From Paenibacillus sp. JNUCC-31 (lineage in GTDB: Bacteria > Bacillota > Bacilli > Paenibacillales > Paenibacillaceae): DNA of 64,000 nucleotides. Shown here in pieces: positions 16,256-26,300 of this stretch; within the stretch, counting starts at the first letter, position 1, and the number at the start of each line of letters is the position of its first letter. The stretch spans positions 6,696,001 to 6,760,000 of the forward strand of contig NZ_CP062165.1 of assembly GCF_014844075.1 (NCBI RefSeq), in the 5' to 3' direction. The translations under genes and the position numbers were made by a program. The notes beneath the pieces were generated by a model. It ran no database searches, was not told the origin of the DNA, and saw nothing but the letters and a program-made list of their open reading frames with translations.

Positions 16256-16289
16256 AAAAACCCTAGCGATTACAGAATCACTAGGGTTT
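16256..16289 (-). terminator. terminator of the alpha/beta hydrolase gene
   Basis: AAACCCTAG and CTAGGGTTT inverted repeat with a run of A at the left end, giving T in the minus-strand transcript. Confidence 0.8.
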
Positions 16290-16335
16290 GATCACGAATT
16301 GTCGTGCTGGTTGAGCCAGCGTTTGATTATAAAAC

Positions 16336-17317
16336 CTATTTCTGGACCAGTTCCAATATTTCCTTAGCTACAAGATCCGGGTGATATTGATGAATATAAT
16401 GCTCGGTATCCTTAACGGTTACATGTTTGGAATGTTCCGACCAGGACGTAAATTCAGCTTGGGTTTTATCCCATATTGGCTCACTGGCTCCGAAGTAGTC
16501 TGCTGTCAATATGGTGAGTGGGAACGGCAGGGTTTGCTTGTTTTCTACGACGATTTTGCCATTGGCTGCTATTTCACGTAATTCATCTATCGTGTTCGCA
16601 TTACCATAGTTGTGCAACAGTGCAGTGGTATCCAATGTCTTCAGTTCGTCAGGCACAAGTTTCAGTTCATTACGATTGGCATTGGATGTCTCGACAACAA
16701 GATCAGACTTCATGGACAAGCGGAACAGTCCGGTCTGGATGCGGAATTTATTTGGAAGACCCCCAATGGTATCTGCCAAGGAACCATCGTCATTCGAATA
16801 ATATTCGGGACTTCCGCCATCAATCATGACGATGCCTTTCACGAGATCCGGGTACTTTTGTGCGAAACGGATTGTCTCCAGTGAGCCGAGTGAATGAGCA
16901 ACGAGGACGTAAGGTGGCTTTTGTCCGGATACCTCCAATAACTCATGCAATTCGTCAGCTACCGTATCGACATCCCGTTTCTTATCGGTCTCATCACTAT
17001 ATCCGTATCCAAAGCGATCATATACCGCGAATTTTGTGTTGGGAGCGAGTTTTTCATATAAAGGATAATTAATCTACATATGGATTGGCAGTGCCCCAGC
17101 CGGAGGCAAGCACGACAGTTACATCACCTTCTCCACCGGTGTATAAATGCATATTGTCACCATGTACCTTGTACAGCTTTCCAGGGGGGACAAGTGCTTT
17201 TGCATCCTGCCTTAAACCCACTTGTTGGTAGATCATGCCGGTACTCAGAACTAATAGAACGATTGCGAGGTCAAATATCAAAAATTTAACTAATCTTTTG
17301 CGCCATTTTTTCATCAT
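16336..17317 (-). pseudogene. alpha/beta hydrolase disrupted by a single-base frameshift
   Basis: Two minus-strand frames (17317-17069 and 16950-16336, the second open further upstream) are parts of one gene. The first encodes a membrane anchor (VKFLIFDLAIVLLVLSTGMI) and the start of the hydrolase fold up to ASGWGTANPYVD, then a stop. Shifting frame at about 17072 restores YPLYEKLAPNTKFAVYDRFG, the expected next strand, and continues to the nucleophile elbow VAHSLGS and a late His in DTEHYIHQYHPD. Removing one base (or adding two) in the TAAT between the Asp and Tyr codons repairs it. Intact product would be about 325 residues, a membrane-anchored esterase/lipase-like enzyme. A sequencing error is possible because the rest is undamaged. 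Confidence 0.8.
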
Positions 17318-17432
17318 CTTTCACATACTCTCTGCTGTATTTTCTCTATTATATATGCCTAGTCTTATAGGAGAGAAAACAGAGTCTTAATTCCACCTTA
17401 ATTAGGTTTAACCAGGAGATGGTCAACGTTAA

Positions 17433-17966
17433 TTAATGATATAGTCCTGTGAGATGTTCGTCGCTGGGCTGCAAAATCTTCGACAACAGTACGATCTGGC
17501 CAGTATGGTAGCCATAATGGGTAGCTACCTTTATCAATAGAGAACGTACTATTTTATGCTCATGCGCATCTTTGGCTTCATCCTCAGTGCGGTTCATGCG
17601 ATTCCAATCTGTCAGCTCATAGGGGATGGTTACTTCCCTGGACAAATGCTCCTCAGCCAGACTTGATAAGATCTCAGTTGATTGGGATCGAACATGACGA
17701 AGCTTGGCTATTAATTCCTCTCGAGTGAAACCACCATTGGTCTCAAACTCAACAGAACGCTCTCGAATCAGGGGTTTGGACCCAATGCCTGTTACGATAT
17801 TCTGATATTCATTGCCGGCCAAATGCAAACAATAATTTCCCACACTGTTCATGCCAGGCTGGATCCTGCTCCAAATCTGTTCATCGTTCAGCCTGTTCAA
17901 GCTGGTTTCAATGCGTTCAAGCTGCTTGTTCATGTCCTCAACTACGTCCTGAATAAGTTTAATCAT
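17433..17966 (-). CDS. DinB-like (DUF1572-type) four-helix protein
   Basis: 177 residues from the ATG at 17966; GGAGG lies about 8 nt upstream and overlaps the coding part of a longer in-frame start at 17987, which is therefore unlikely. Helical-bundle protein of the DinB/YfiT superfamily with the metal-binding histidine pattern: LHLAGNEYQN in the second helix and HYGYHTGQIV near the end. Members bind Ni/Zn and include thiol transferases that use bacillithiol, but many are uncharacterised. Stand-alone gene. Confidence 0.75.
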   Translation of the reverse strand: MIKLIQDVVEDMNKQLERIETSLNRLNDEQIWSRIQPGMNSVGNYCLHLAGNEYQNIVTGIGSKPLIRERSVEFETNGGFTREELIAKLRHVRSQSTEILSSLAEEHLSREVTIPYELTDWNRMNRTEDEAKDAHEHKIVRSLLIKVATHYGYHTGQIVLLSKILQPSDEHLTGLYH

Positions 17967-18123
17967 GATAACCTGTCCTCCATTCATTAGGTTGATTGAA
18001 ATTTAAATTCAGATAACCGAAGGCGAATTGATTATAAACGAACAATGATTTAATATAAAGCAATATTACTCCTGTTATACTCAAAATTGAATGATTGATT
18101 ATAAAGAACAGAAGGTATGGATA

Positions 18124-19095
18124 ATGACAAAATACGAAAATCAAATTCCGACAGCCGCAGGGATGAGCTTCAGCTCTCTGGTGAGCATGTTGAAGGATTC
18201 CATGCGAAGAAGTATAGAGCGAAGACCTGCGGGCAGCATTCCCATGGTGAAATATGAGCCAGCAGAATCGTTAAATGTATCTGATCATCCGCAGGTGACA
18301 TGGTTCGGTCATTCAGCTTTTCTGCTGGAGATTGAAGGTCACAGACTGCTTTTTGATCCAATGCTGGGCAATCGTCCATCTCCTGTATCCTGGGCGGGTA
18401 CGAAACGATACAGCACGAACCTGCCGATTCAACCCGAGGATTTTCCCACCTTGGATGCAATCATTATATCGCATGACCATTATGATCATCTGGACTATTC
18501 CTCCATCCGCAGATTGAAGAATAAAACACAGCGGTTTATCGTTCCGCTTGGCGTACGTCGACGACTGATTCAACTGGGTGTTCCCTCGGAACAGATTACT
18601 GAACATAACTGGTGGGATGAGCTATCCTTCAAGGGTTTGACATTTGCCTGTACGCCTGCACGCCATTTCTCGGGCAGAGGATTGTTGGATCGCAATTCTA
18701 CATTATGGTGTTCGTGGGTCATTGCTGGACAGGCAACGAAGGTGTTCTTTAGCGGCGATAGCGGATATGGTCCTCATTTCAAGGAAATCGGCAGTAAATA
18801 CGGACCCTTTGACCTGACCTTGATGGAATGCGGGCAATATGACGAGCGTTGGTCCAACATTCATATGATGCCGGAAGAAACGGTACAGGCTCACTTGGAT
18901 GTAAGGGGAGGACTGCTCATCCCGGTTCATTGGGCTGCTTTTACATTGGCCTATCATGCCTGGCATGAGCCGGTTGAACGGATCGTCAAGGCTGCACATG
19001 CCTTGAATGTTACCATCGCAACACCCAAAATCGGTGAGAAGGTTGTGCTGCATTCAGAGGATTACCCGAGCCATCCGTGGTGGAGATCAATCTGA
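18124..19095 (+). CDS. MBL-fold metallo-hydrolase (NAPE-PLD/UlaG-like)
   Basis: 323 residues from the ATG at 18124 (AGAAGGT 7 nt upstream); the in-frame ATG at 18091 lacks a site. The metal motif is SHDHYDHLDY (HxHxDH), preceded by VTWFGHSAFLLEIEGHRLLFDPMLG, and followed by a His in ACTPARHFSGRG, an Asp in FFSGDSGYGPHF and a His in VHWAAF, giving a complete di-zinc set. The overall pattern resembles NAPE-phospholipase-D-like and UlaG-like hydrolases (phosphodiester or lactone substrates). Cytoplasmic, no signal peptide, monocistronic. Confidence 0.85.
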   Translation: MTKYENQIPTAAGMSFSSLVSMLKDSMRRSIERRPAGSIPMVKYEPAESLNVSDHPQVTWFGHSAFLLEIEGHRLLFDPMLGNRPSPVSWAGTKRYSTNLPIQPEDFPTLDAIIISHDHYDHLDYSSIRRLKNKTQRFIVPLGVRRRLIQLGVPSEQITEHNWWDELSFKGLTFACTPARHFSGRGLLDRNSTLWCSWVIAGQATKVFFSGDSGYGPHFKEIGSKYGPFDLTLMECGQYDERWSNIHMMPEETVQAHLDVRGGLLIPVHWAAFTLAYHAWHEPVERIVKAAHALNVTIATPKIGEKVVLHSEDYPSHPWWRSI

Positions 19096-19114
19096 GATCC
19101 CCTGGGATAAACAT

Positions 19115-19152
19115 AAAAGCGTCCAGCCCATTAGATGGAGAGGACGCTTTTT
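19115..19152. terminator. bidirectional terminator, MBL hydrolase / LysE
   Basis: AAAAGCGTCC and GGACGCTTTT flank a 17-nt loop between the convergent genes. Confidence 0.85.
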
Positions 19153-19161
19153 CTCTTGCAT

Positions 19162-19743
19162 TTATTTTAGAATGGACAGGGCACTGCAGATTAACAGAAT
19201 ACCCATCACCATATTAAAAGGGCGTTCATATTTCAATAAAAAACTTTGGAATAACACACCACATAACCCCCACGTCATATTCGCACTAACACCTATAATG
19301 GTGAGAAGCAACGAAAAAACGATAATATGGACATGTGACTGCCCAAGAGGCATGACAAATACAGAGATAGCCGTAAGACCATACAGAATGACTTTGGGAT
19401 TGAGGAATTGCAGGGTAAAGCCAAAGAGGAATGAAAAACGATTCACCTTGGGATCTTTGGCACTCGTAGGTTTACTTCGCATAATTTTAATTGCCAAATA
19501 GATCATGTATACACATCCCAACACGTTCAGGGCTGGTTTGATCCTTGGGATGTATTGATGCAAAATAAGGTTGAAATAACTGGACAGAAACATAATAAGC
19601 AGGCAGCCGGCTGCAACGCCACCAATAAACGGGAGGATTTTTCTGAATCCTTCGTTTCTTGCATGAGTCATGGCAATGATGTTGTTGGGGCCCGGTGTGA
19701 AAGAAGCCACGATTGCGTACGTCAGTAACGGTATAATATTCAT
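19162..19743 (-). CDS. LysE/RhtB-family amino-acid exporter
   Basis: 193 residues, six predicted membrane spans, with the family signature near the N-terminus (SFTPGPNNIIAMTHARNEGF). GGAGG lies 5-6 nt before the ATG. LysE-type proteins export amino acids or analogues across the membrane. The gene is divergent from an XRE-cupin regulator, and the shared region carries two related inverted repeats, so substrate-responsive control of export is likely. Confidence 0.85.
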   Translation of the reverse strand: MNIIPLLTYAIVASFTPGPNNIIAMTHARNEGFRKILPFIGGVAAGCLLIMFLSSYFNLILHQYIPRIKPALNVLGCVYMIYLAIKIMRSKPTSAKDPKVNRFSFLFGFTLQFLNPKVILYGLTAISVFVMPLGQSHVHIIVFSLLLTIIGVSANMTWGLCGVLFQSFLLKYERPFNMVMGILLICSALSILK

Positions 19744-19790
19744 AAGTCCTCCACAATTGATTCTTGGTGTATGTTATATTTAGTTGAGAT

Positions 19791-19806
19791 GTACGCTATA
19801 ACGTAC
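19791..19806. promoter_or_regulatory. inverted repeat 1 in lysE / XRE-cupin region
   Basis: GTACGCTATAACGTAC: arms GTACG and CGTAC with a CTATAA centre. Shares CGCTATAA with the second repeat. Confidence 0.55.
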
Positions 19807-19828
19807 GATCTTTATAATTGTACAATAT

Positions 19829-19844
19829 GTGCGCTATAAAGCAC
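19829..19844. promoter_or_regulatory. inverted repeat 2 in lysE / XRE-cupin region
   Basis: GTGCGCTATAAAGCAC: arms GTGC and GCAC around GCTATAAA. It lies 38 nt centre to centre from repeat 1 and directly upstream of a perfect -10 (TATAAT, 19847-19852) for the regulator gene. Confidence 0.55.
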
Positions 19845-19876
19845 AATATAATCTTTAAAAAAGAGGTGACTTTATA

Positions 19877-20431
19877 TTGAAAAACATTAACGTTGTTCTT
19901 GCGCAAAATTTGAAGCAGCTCAGGGAGCAAAGAAAGCTTAGTCTGGACAAGGTTGCCGAGATGTCTGGAATTAGCAAGACGATGCTTGGTCAAATTGAAC
20001 GGGGGGAATCGAACCCTACAATTGCTACCGTGTGGAAGATTGCGAACGGTCTGAAAATATCTTTTACCGCCTTGATCCACGAGCCGAAGTCGGACACTAC
20101 AGTCGTAACGGGCAGTGATATTCAAGCATTGATGGAGAATGAGGGGAAGATTCGGATTTATCCGCATTTTACTTTTGAAGAGGGGCGCCGTTTTGAAATG
20201 TACGTTATGGAGATGGATGAGGAGTCTTCTTTGAATGCTGAACCGCATATCGATGGGGCAGAGGAATTTATTACGGTTTTTGAAGGGGAAGTTACAATTC
20301 GGGTTGGGGAGGAGGATTATACGGTAAAACAAGGGGAGTCGATCCGTTTTCGCGCGGACAAGCCTCATGCTTATCATAACCCCGGTACTGCTGCGAACAA
20401 GCTAAGCATGGTCATTCATTATTCGAAGTGA
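19877..20431 (+). CDS. XRE-family regulator with C-terminal cupin domain
   Basis: 184 residues, TTG start with AAGAGGTGA 8 nt upstream. Residues 8-62 form the XRE helix-turn-helix (LSLDKVAEMSGISKTMLGQI); residues 110-180 form a cupin beta-barrel (AEEFITVFEGEVTIRVGEED, then HAYHNPG). Regulators of this layout often control amino-acid or small-molecule metabolism, with the ligand bound in the cupin barrel. Divergence from lysE and the paired repeats point to the exporter and itself as targets. Confidence 0.85.
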   Translation: MKNINVVLAQNLKQLREQRKLSLDKVAEMSGISKTMLGQIERGESNPTIATVWKIANGLKISFTALIHEPKSDTTVVTGSDIQALMENEGKIRIYPHFTFEEGRRFEMYVMEMDEESSLNAEPHIDGAEEFITVFEGEVTIRVGEEDYTVKQGESIRFRADKPHAYHNPGTAANKLSMVIHYSK

Positions 20432-20442
20432 AATTAATAAAA

Positions 20443-20483
20443 CGCCAATATAGCAGTCTGTGGATTCGACTGTTACATTGGCG
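20443..20483. terminator. hairpin between XRE-cupin and GH43 genes
   Basis: CGCCAATATAGCAGTC and GACTGTTACATTGGCG pair with two mismatches. There is only a short T run, so termination strength is uncertain. Confidence 0.6.
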
Positions 20484-20529
20484 ATTTAGCTTATGGAAAT
20501 TCAATTTCATGCGTAAGAGTTTGAATGAA

Positions 20530-22944
20530 TTAAGGCTTTTCTTTGGCCTGGCGCTGAATTTCTGTGGAGGTTAACGCTTTATCATACACTTTTACGTTAT
20601 CCATCGAGCCTTTATAGAAGGGATCAGCTGTATAACGGCTTTTGCCCAAATAAGCTTCTGTCACTTGCAGATCCTTCGGATTAAACGTGATTTCGGTGCT
20701 GGTTGCTACGGATTTTCCATTCACATATAGAGTGCCTGTATCTCCCTGTAGGGTAACAGCGACATGCACCCATTGATTGGAAGGCAGCGGTTCAGCAGCA
20801 ATCAGGCTCTGATCCCGTCCCTGATCATGAATGGTGAATTGCAGAGCTCCAGTATGTTGGGTGGGAGTAAGGAACATATGTCTGGTTAAGCCATTTCCAA
20901 AGTCGAAAATTCGCTGCCAGGCTTCGCCGCCACTCCACTTGATCCAAGCACTAAAGGTGAAATCTGTCGTATCGGTAATGATTCCAGGCAGCTGAATGTA
21001 GCTGTCTGTTCCATTGAAAGCGGCAGCCTGATTTTTGCTATTAACCGCAGAACTCGTCACATGAAAGGCATGACCGTGGTATTCATTTTTGCTGAAATCC
21101 TGTGCGATTTTTGCAAGTTTCTTTTGATCAAACGTATATTCCCCAAGTAATGGACTTACCGCTTGTTGTGGAATGGTAATGTTAAACGTTTTGGAGCTTA
21201 CCGCGCTTCCTTTGCGAATCGTTGCCGTTAATGCCACTTTAGCATCTCCCTTACCAGCGCGCGGTCGATTCACTACCCCGGTAGCGGAAAGGGCAGAGGC
21301 ATTGGATGACTTCCACGTAATCTCTGCATCACGTGCTCCCTTCGTCGGGAGGGAAAGGTTGAAGAATACGTTCCCTGTGTCGCCGATGCTCAGATCCTTT
21401 TTCACCGCATTAACAACGTCCTGATCCTTGATTGCAGCAATCTGACTTCCCCAGATGGCTACGCCAGAAGAGGAGAGCGCGCTAAAAGTAAGAACCTTCT
21501 TCTGGGAATCCGGCTCCCATTCATGGGTGAAGACGCCTTTATATACAGTATTATTCGATGTGATTTGGACCTGATTGTCTGCTTCAAGACTCCATGTTCC
21601 TGTCACTGGACCACTAATGTGTCCATCTGCTGTGAACTGAACGGTCTGGGATGATTTGATCTCCGCCGTAATCTCCTTTCCGTGATTCACCCATTTGTAC
21701 TGACCAGCAATCTCCTGGTTTGTCAGTTGGGCAGTGGTTTCTTCCAAGGCCGCATAGCGGTAAGGAGAAACGACAGGCCATCCTTCCGAGTTCATATGCA
21801 TCTCATGTACGCGGACTTCATGCTCTTCTCCGCGTCCAGGAAAGCGGGAATGGAAGATCAGAAACTGTTTTCCCGTTTCAGCATCAACATAAGCGGAGTT
21901 ATGTCCTGGTGATACATAGCCAGTCCCTTGACCTGTACCCGGGTCCCCAATCTGTCTTTGAAAGAGGAAGTTTCCCAACAATTTGACGCCAAAAGGCTCG
22001 ATCGAGCGGTCATCAAACAAGGGTTTGTCCTTGTCCGCTTTGACGTTGATCATATCGTTCCCTTCGGCATCGAGGAATGGACCGTCAGGTGTTTTGGAAC
22101 GAGCTACGCGAATGTTATATCCCCCGTCAGCACCGAGTCCGCCATAAGACAGATACAGATAATAATAGTCGGTTTCGGGACTGTATAGCATGTATGGTGC
22201 TTCAATTCGGCTGTGATTGCCACCGGTCAGCTTTTTGCCATAACCCTGGTTAGGCAGTGGTTTTCCCGTCGTTTCGTCCATCTCCAGAATGAAAATCCCC
22301 CCGGAATAGGAACCGTATACCATCCACAGCTTTCCGTTTTTATCGAAAAATACATCAGGATCGACCACATTTGGATGGATGGTTGCATCGTATATGGTGC
22401 CATCTTCACTGATCTCATCCCACATGCCGGATTTGAGAAGAATGCCCTGATCCTTATAAGGCCCTTCAATGTTGTCTGCGACAGCAACGCCCAGCGCAGA
22501 GCGGGGGGAGTCTCCTTTGCATGCATTGTAGTACATATAAAATTTGCCATCCGCCAACTGAATGACGTCTGCCGCCCATAACGTGTCGGTCTGCGCCCAC
22601 TCCAGGGCTTCAGCGAATTCTTTGGTCACATTGGGTACAACAGGGTTGTTATCCGTAACTCCTGAGGCGACTGAATCCCAGTTCATCAAATCCTTGGATT
22701 TGGCTACCTGAAGGTGTGAACCGAAAATATAAAAGGTATCACCCACCTTAATAACGGAAGGATCATGAACGGAAACATTCCTGAATGCTGGAGCTGCATT
22801 CTCAATGGCTGTGGAAACTTGCGGGTTGAAACTGGCTGCCCCCGAACTATCCGCCAATACGGAGACGGGTGCCAAAGCTGTTGTCGTAAGTAATGCAGTG
22901 CTCAGTAAAGAAATGTGAAGTACGCTTACCCAATAACGTTTCAT
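20530..22944 (-). CDS. secreted GH43 endo-1,5-alpha-L-arabinanase with LamG domain
   Basis: 804 residues from the ATG at 22944, which has AAAGGGGAAA upstream and opens a signal peptide (likely cleaved after SVLA near residue 31). An in-frame ATG at 23019 adds 25 residues that would bury the signal. The five-blade GH43 domain spans about 55-400: general base D61 (VSVHDPSVIK), pKa-modulating Asp near D195 (NVVDPDVFF), general acid E248 (SRIEAPY) and the calcium-associated His in SPGHNSAY. Then come a GH43_C-like barrel (about 410-505), an Ig-like linker (about 510-600) and a C-terminal LamG/concanavalin-like domain. It cuts arabinan chains outside the cell. Divergent from the GH51 gene. Confidence 0.88.
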   Translation of the reverse strand: MKRYWVSVLHISLLSTALLTTTALAPVSVLADSSGAASFNPQVSTAIENAAPAFRNVSVHDPSVIKVGDTFYIFGSHLQVAKSKDLMNWDSVASGVTDNNPVVPNVTKEFAEALEWAQTDTLWAADVIQLADGKFYMYYNACKGDSPRSALGVAVADNIEGPYKDQGILLKSGMWDEISEDGTIYDATIHPNVVDPDVFFDKNGKLWMVYGSYSGGIFILEMDETTGKPLPNQGYGKKLTGGNHSRIEAPYMLYSPETDYYYLYLSYGGLGADGGYNIRVARSKTPDGPFLDAEGNDMINVKADKDKPLFDDRSIEPFGVKLLGNFLFQRQIGDPGTGQGTGYVSPGHNSAYVDAETGKQFLIFHSRFPGRGEEHEVRVHEMHMNSEGWPVVSPYRYAALEETTAQLTNQEIAGQYKWVNHGKEITAEIKSSQTVQFTADGHISGPVTGTWSLEADNQVQITSNNTVYKGVFTHEWEPDSQKKVLTFSALSSSGVAIWGSQIAAIKDQDVVNAVKKDLSIGDTGNVFFNLSLPTKGARDAEITWKSSNASALSATGVVNRPRAGKGDAKVALTATIRKGSAVSSKTFNITIPQQAVSPLLGEYTFDQKKLAKIAQDFSKNEYHGHAFHVTSSAVNSKNQAAAFNGTDSYIQLPGIITDTTDFTFSAWIKWSGGEAWQRIFDFGNGLTRHMFLTPTQHTGALQFTIHDQGRDQSLIAAEPLPSNQWVHVAVTLQGDTGTLYVNGKSVATSTEITFNPKDLQVTEAYLGKSRYTADPFYKGSMDNVKVYDKALTSTEIQRQAKEKP

Positions 22945-23043
22945 ACGTTTCCCCTTTCCCAATACATGAAATGAAAAATAAGCCCTGTTCATTGCCGCCA
23001 ACATTATTTGGTCAGACACCCCTCCTGTTCGTTACCATAATTT

Positions 23044-23057
23044 ATCAAGCGCTTTCA
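23044..23057 (-). promoter_or_regulatory. CcpA cre-like site upstream of GH43 gene
   Basis: Minus-strand TGAAAGCGCTTGAT matches 11 of 14 positions of the cre consensus TGWAANCGNTNWCA, including the central CG. It lies 100 nt before the GH43 start, a plausible site for catabolite repression. Confidence 0.45.
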
Positions 23058-23066
23058 TTTGTTATA

Positions 23067-23084
23067 TTATCAATCAATTTATAT
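23067..23084. repeat. 18-bp direct repeat, copy 1
   Basis: TTATCAATCAATTTATAT, identical to 23258-23275. It lies near the GH43 promoter side of the divergent region. Confidence 0.7.
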
Positions 23085-23164
23085 ATTTGTAAACCATAAA
23101 TATCAGGGTTAGAGTACTTTACATTTTGAAAGAAAGATTGAAATAAGAGCGATTTTTTCGTATG

Positions 23165-23190
23165 AAATCCGATACTGCAACGGATTTTTT
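23165..23190 (+). terminator. terminator-like hairpin inside the GH43/GH51 divergent region
   Basis: AAATCCG-atactgcaa-CGGATTT followed by T, oriented toward GH51 with no plus-strand gene before it. It could be an attenuator of a long GH51 leader or end a small transcript. Confidence 0.5.
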
Positions 23191-23257
23191 GTCATTTTGG
23201 GATTGAAATCTGTACTCGGAATAAGATACTATACGATTAGATCATGTGTTTATATAT

Positions 23258-23275
23258 TTATCAATCAATTTATAT
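23258..23275. repeat. 18-bp direct repeat, copy 2
   Basis: Exact second copy of TTATCAATCAATTTATAT, 191 nt from copy 1 and 59 nt before the GH51 start. Confidence 0.7.
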
Positions 23276-23333
23276 TTATACGAATTAAATCAAGCACATC
23301 TACGATAATTTACGCTACATAGGAGGAATGAAC

Positions 23334-26300
23334 ATGACTACGTTTCGCAATCAACTCATCGCACACTATAAGTTTGAGGATGCAGCCGAGATCGGCAAGG
23401 ATAGCTCAGGGAACGGACACGAGGGAAACGCCGCAGGTGAGAAAACACCCAGCATTTCCGAAGTAAATGGTAGATGGGCGGTGACTTTTACTGGAGGAGC
23501 GAACGGAACATCCTATTTGGAGTTACCTTCGAATTTGCTGCGAGATGTAAGCGATAACACAGGCGTGACTGTTGCGACATGGGTCCATTTGGGCAAAGGT
23601 TCGAATGTGTGGGAGCGGATTTTTGACTTTGGCAAAGGTGAGAAGGGTCCCTATTTATTTCTGACTCGTCAGATGCGTGGAACGTTATATGCGGGAGATG
23701 ATCTGGTTGTAGACCCGGGCCGCGGATTTGCCATTGGGGAATGGATGCATATTGCGTTGTCGGTGGCAGGCAGTCAAGGCGGCACACGCAGCAGCGCGGG
23801 TCCGGTTGTATATGTGAATGGAGAGAAGGTGGCGGACGGCTCCATTAGTCAGACGTCCAGTGGCCAATATGCCAATCTGCGCCGATGGTTTGATTCGTTC
23901 GTTGACCCTGAGAATTATTCCCGTAATTATATTGGACGTTCTCAGTACGCTGCAGATGTGGATTTTGCGGGGTCACTATCCGATTTTCGGATTTATCAGG
24001 CGGCTCTGTCCATGGATGATGTGATTGAAGTGATGTGCGAGTCATTAACGGATGAAGAGATTGTGAAGCTTGCGGGAGATAAATATCTCTCTGCTCCTTC
24101 CCGGATTATTACTAAAGACGTGTCACTGCCAGTAGATTTGCTCGGTGGCAAGGTGGACGTTCAATGGAATTCAAGTCAGCCTGAAGTGCTGTCAGCGAAT
24201 GGACAAGTAGTTCAGCCCCTGAGCTCGGCGCAGGAAATTCGTTTGAATGCGCTCTTAACCAAGGGTGGAAGTACGTTGAACAGAAGCTTTGATGTCTCTG
24301 TTATGCCAGAGCATATCCCGCCTTATAACGTCACGATTCACGGGGATCAAAAGGTGGCGGATATCAGTGAAGTAATGTACGGGCTGTTCTACGAGGACAT
24401 TAACAATGCGGCAGACGGGGGGATCTATGCGGAGCTTGTTCAGAACCGCTCGTTTGAATCCTTTGCATTCGATACATACTCGCATGACTCTGGCGAATGT
24501 GGTTGTTCGACAGGCCGGAATCGTGATCCATTGTTTGCCTGGTCCGGGGATACCGAGAAAATGATTGTAAAGCATACCGATGGACTAAACACTCATCTTA
24601 ACGTGGAAGATCCGGAAGTGAATGCTTATTATGTAACGGTTCAGGATGGTGCGACGATTCGAAATCGCGGGTTCTCGGATTCCAATCAACATTGTGCCAT
24701 GTCCATCAAGAAGGGTGAGGCATATGATTTTACCGTCTGGGCCAAGGCAGTAGCCGCAGGGACGATTACGATTCAGCTGCAAGATGGAAACGGTGCTGCA
24801 ATCAGTGATTCGGCTACACTGCAAGTCGAAGGCGGTAACACATGGAAGAAGTACGGAATCGCCTATTCCGATACCCGCGTCCTTGTGGCAAATGCCGAGT
24901 TCAGCGCCCATGCGAGTGGCGGTCATGTTATGTCTCACCCTGGTTCTCCCCATATCCACGGTTCGAATGTGACCCTGACCGGAACGGAGACTGCGCTGGG
25001 GCAGTTGGCACTCACCTTTGAAGGGGACATTTCCATTGATATGGTGTCGCTGATTCCGCAAGACGTGTGGGGAGCCAAGCCGGAAGAGCAGGGAGTATCC
25101 GCGTCAGCACATGCCAACTACACAGGCAATCCGAACTATCGACTCCGAAAAGATCTGGTTCGGGCGCTTGTTGATCTGCATCCGAAGTTTCTGCGTTTTC
25201 CGGGGGGATGTATTTCGGAAGGTTCGTTTATTTGGGACAATGTGTATGACTGGAAGGATTCGGTGGGAGCGGTTGAGCTTCGCAAAGAGAACTATAACGT
25301 CTGGGGTTACATGATGACGATGGGTCTGGGCTATATGGAGTATTTCCAACTGGCAGAAGACTTGAATGCTGCTCCGGTTCCGGTCATGGCCTGTGGAGTT
25401 CTGTGTCAGGCACGTTCGGATTACGCACACCCGGCGGGTGGGGCTTTGAGGGATTACTATATCCGTAACTTTACAGACCTGATCGATTTCGCGCTCAGCA
25501 CGGATATTGAACATAACGAATGGGCTGCTATGCGGAGCAGCATGGGACATCCTGAGCCGTTCGATCTGCGTTATCTCGGCGTAGGCAATGAGAACTGGGG
25601 AACCGAATTTTTTGCCAACTTTGAAGTATTCAAGACGTCGATTGATGACTATATGAAACGTAACTATCCTGATCATGAGCTGCACATCATATCCACAGTC
25701 GGCGCCCAAGCGGATGATGATGCATACCAGCAGGGATGGAAATTCCTGAGTGGCAATCTGACCGGATCAGCTGAAGTGGCTTTTGCAGACGGCAAAGAGG
25801 TGATCGAGGAGACGGTCACCTGGTATGAGAACCAGGACAACTATATGGATACCATTGCCGATGAGCATTACTATCGTTCCAATGACTATTTGCTGAACAA
25901 CGTGGATCGGTACAACTATTATGAGCGGGCCTATCACGAGGATGGCAGTATCGATTGGAAAGAGACATCCAAGGTATTTGTGGGAGAATATGCGTCCACG
26001 GACAAAAATACACTGGCAGGTGCGATCGCAGAAGCGGCGGTCATGACCGGATTTGAGAATAATGCAGACGTCGTTCGCTTGGCTGCCTATGCACCACTGT
26101 TCAATAAAGTGTTGACGGACGGTACCTATCGCTGGACGCCGGACTGCATCTGGTTTGATGATGAGACAGTGTGGTACACACCGAATTACTATGTACAGCA
26201 GCTTTTTGCCAAGTATGTGGGTGAGCAGGTGCTAGGGACTTCATTTTCAACGTATAGCAAGGGTAAACCCATGGAACTCATTCCGCGTGGCGGGATCGAG

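Noticed and set aside
23040..23290. Insertion-sequence ends suggested by the 18-bp direct repeats
   Set aside because: The repeats are AT-rich, 191 nt apart, enclose no transposase and have no inverted terminal repeats; regulatory sites are a better reading.
25104..25709. 201-codon minus-strand frame inside GH51
   Set aside because: Shadow frame of the GH51 coding sequence; no start signal and no domain pattern.
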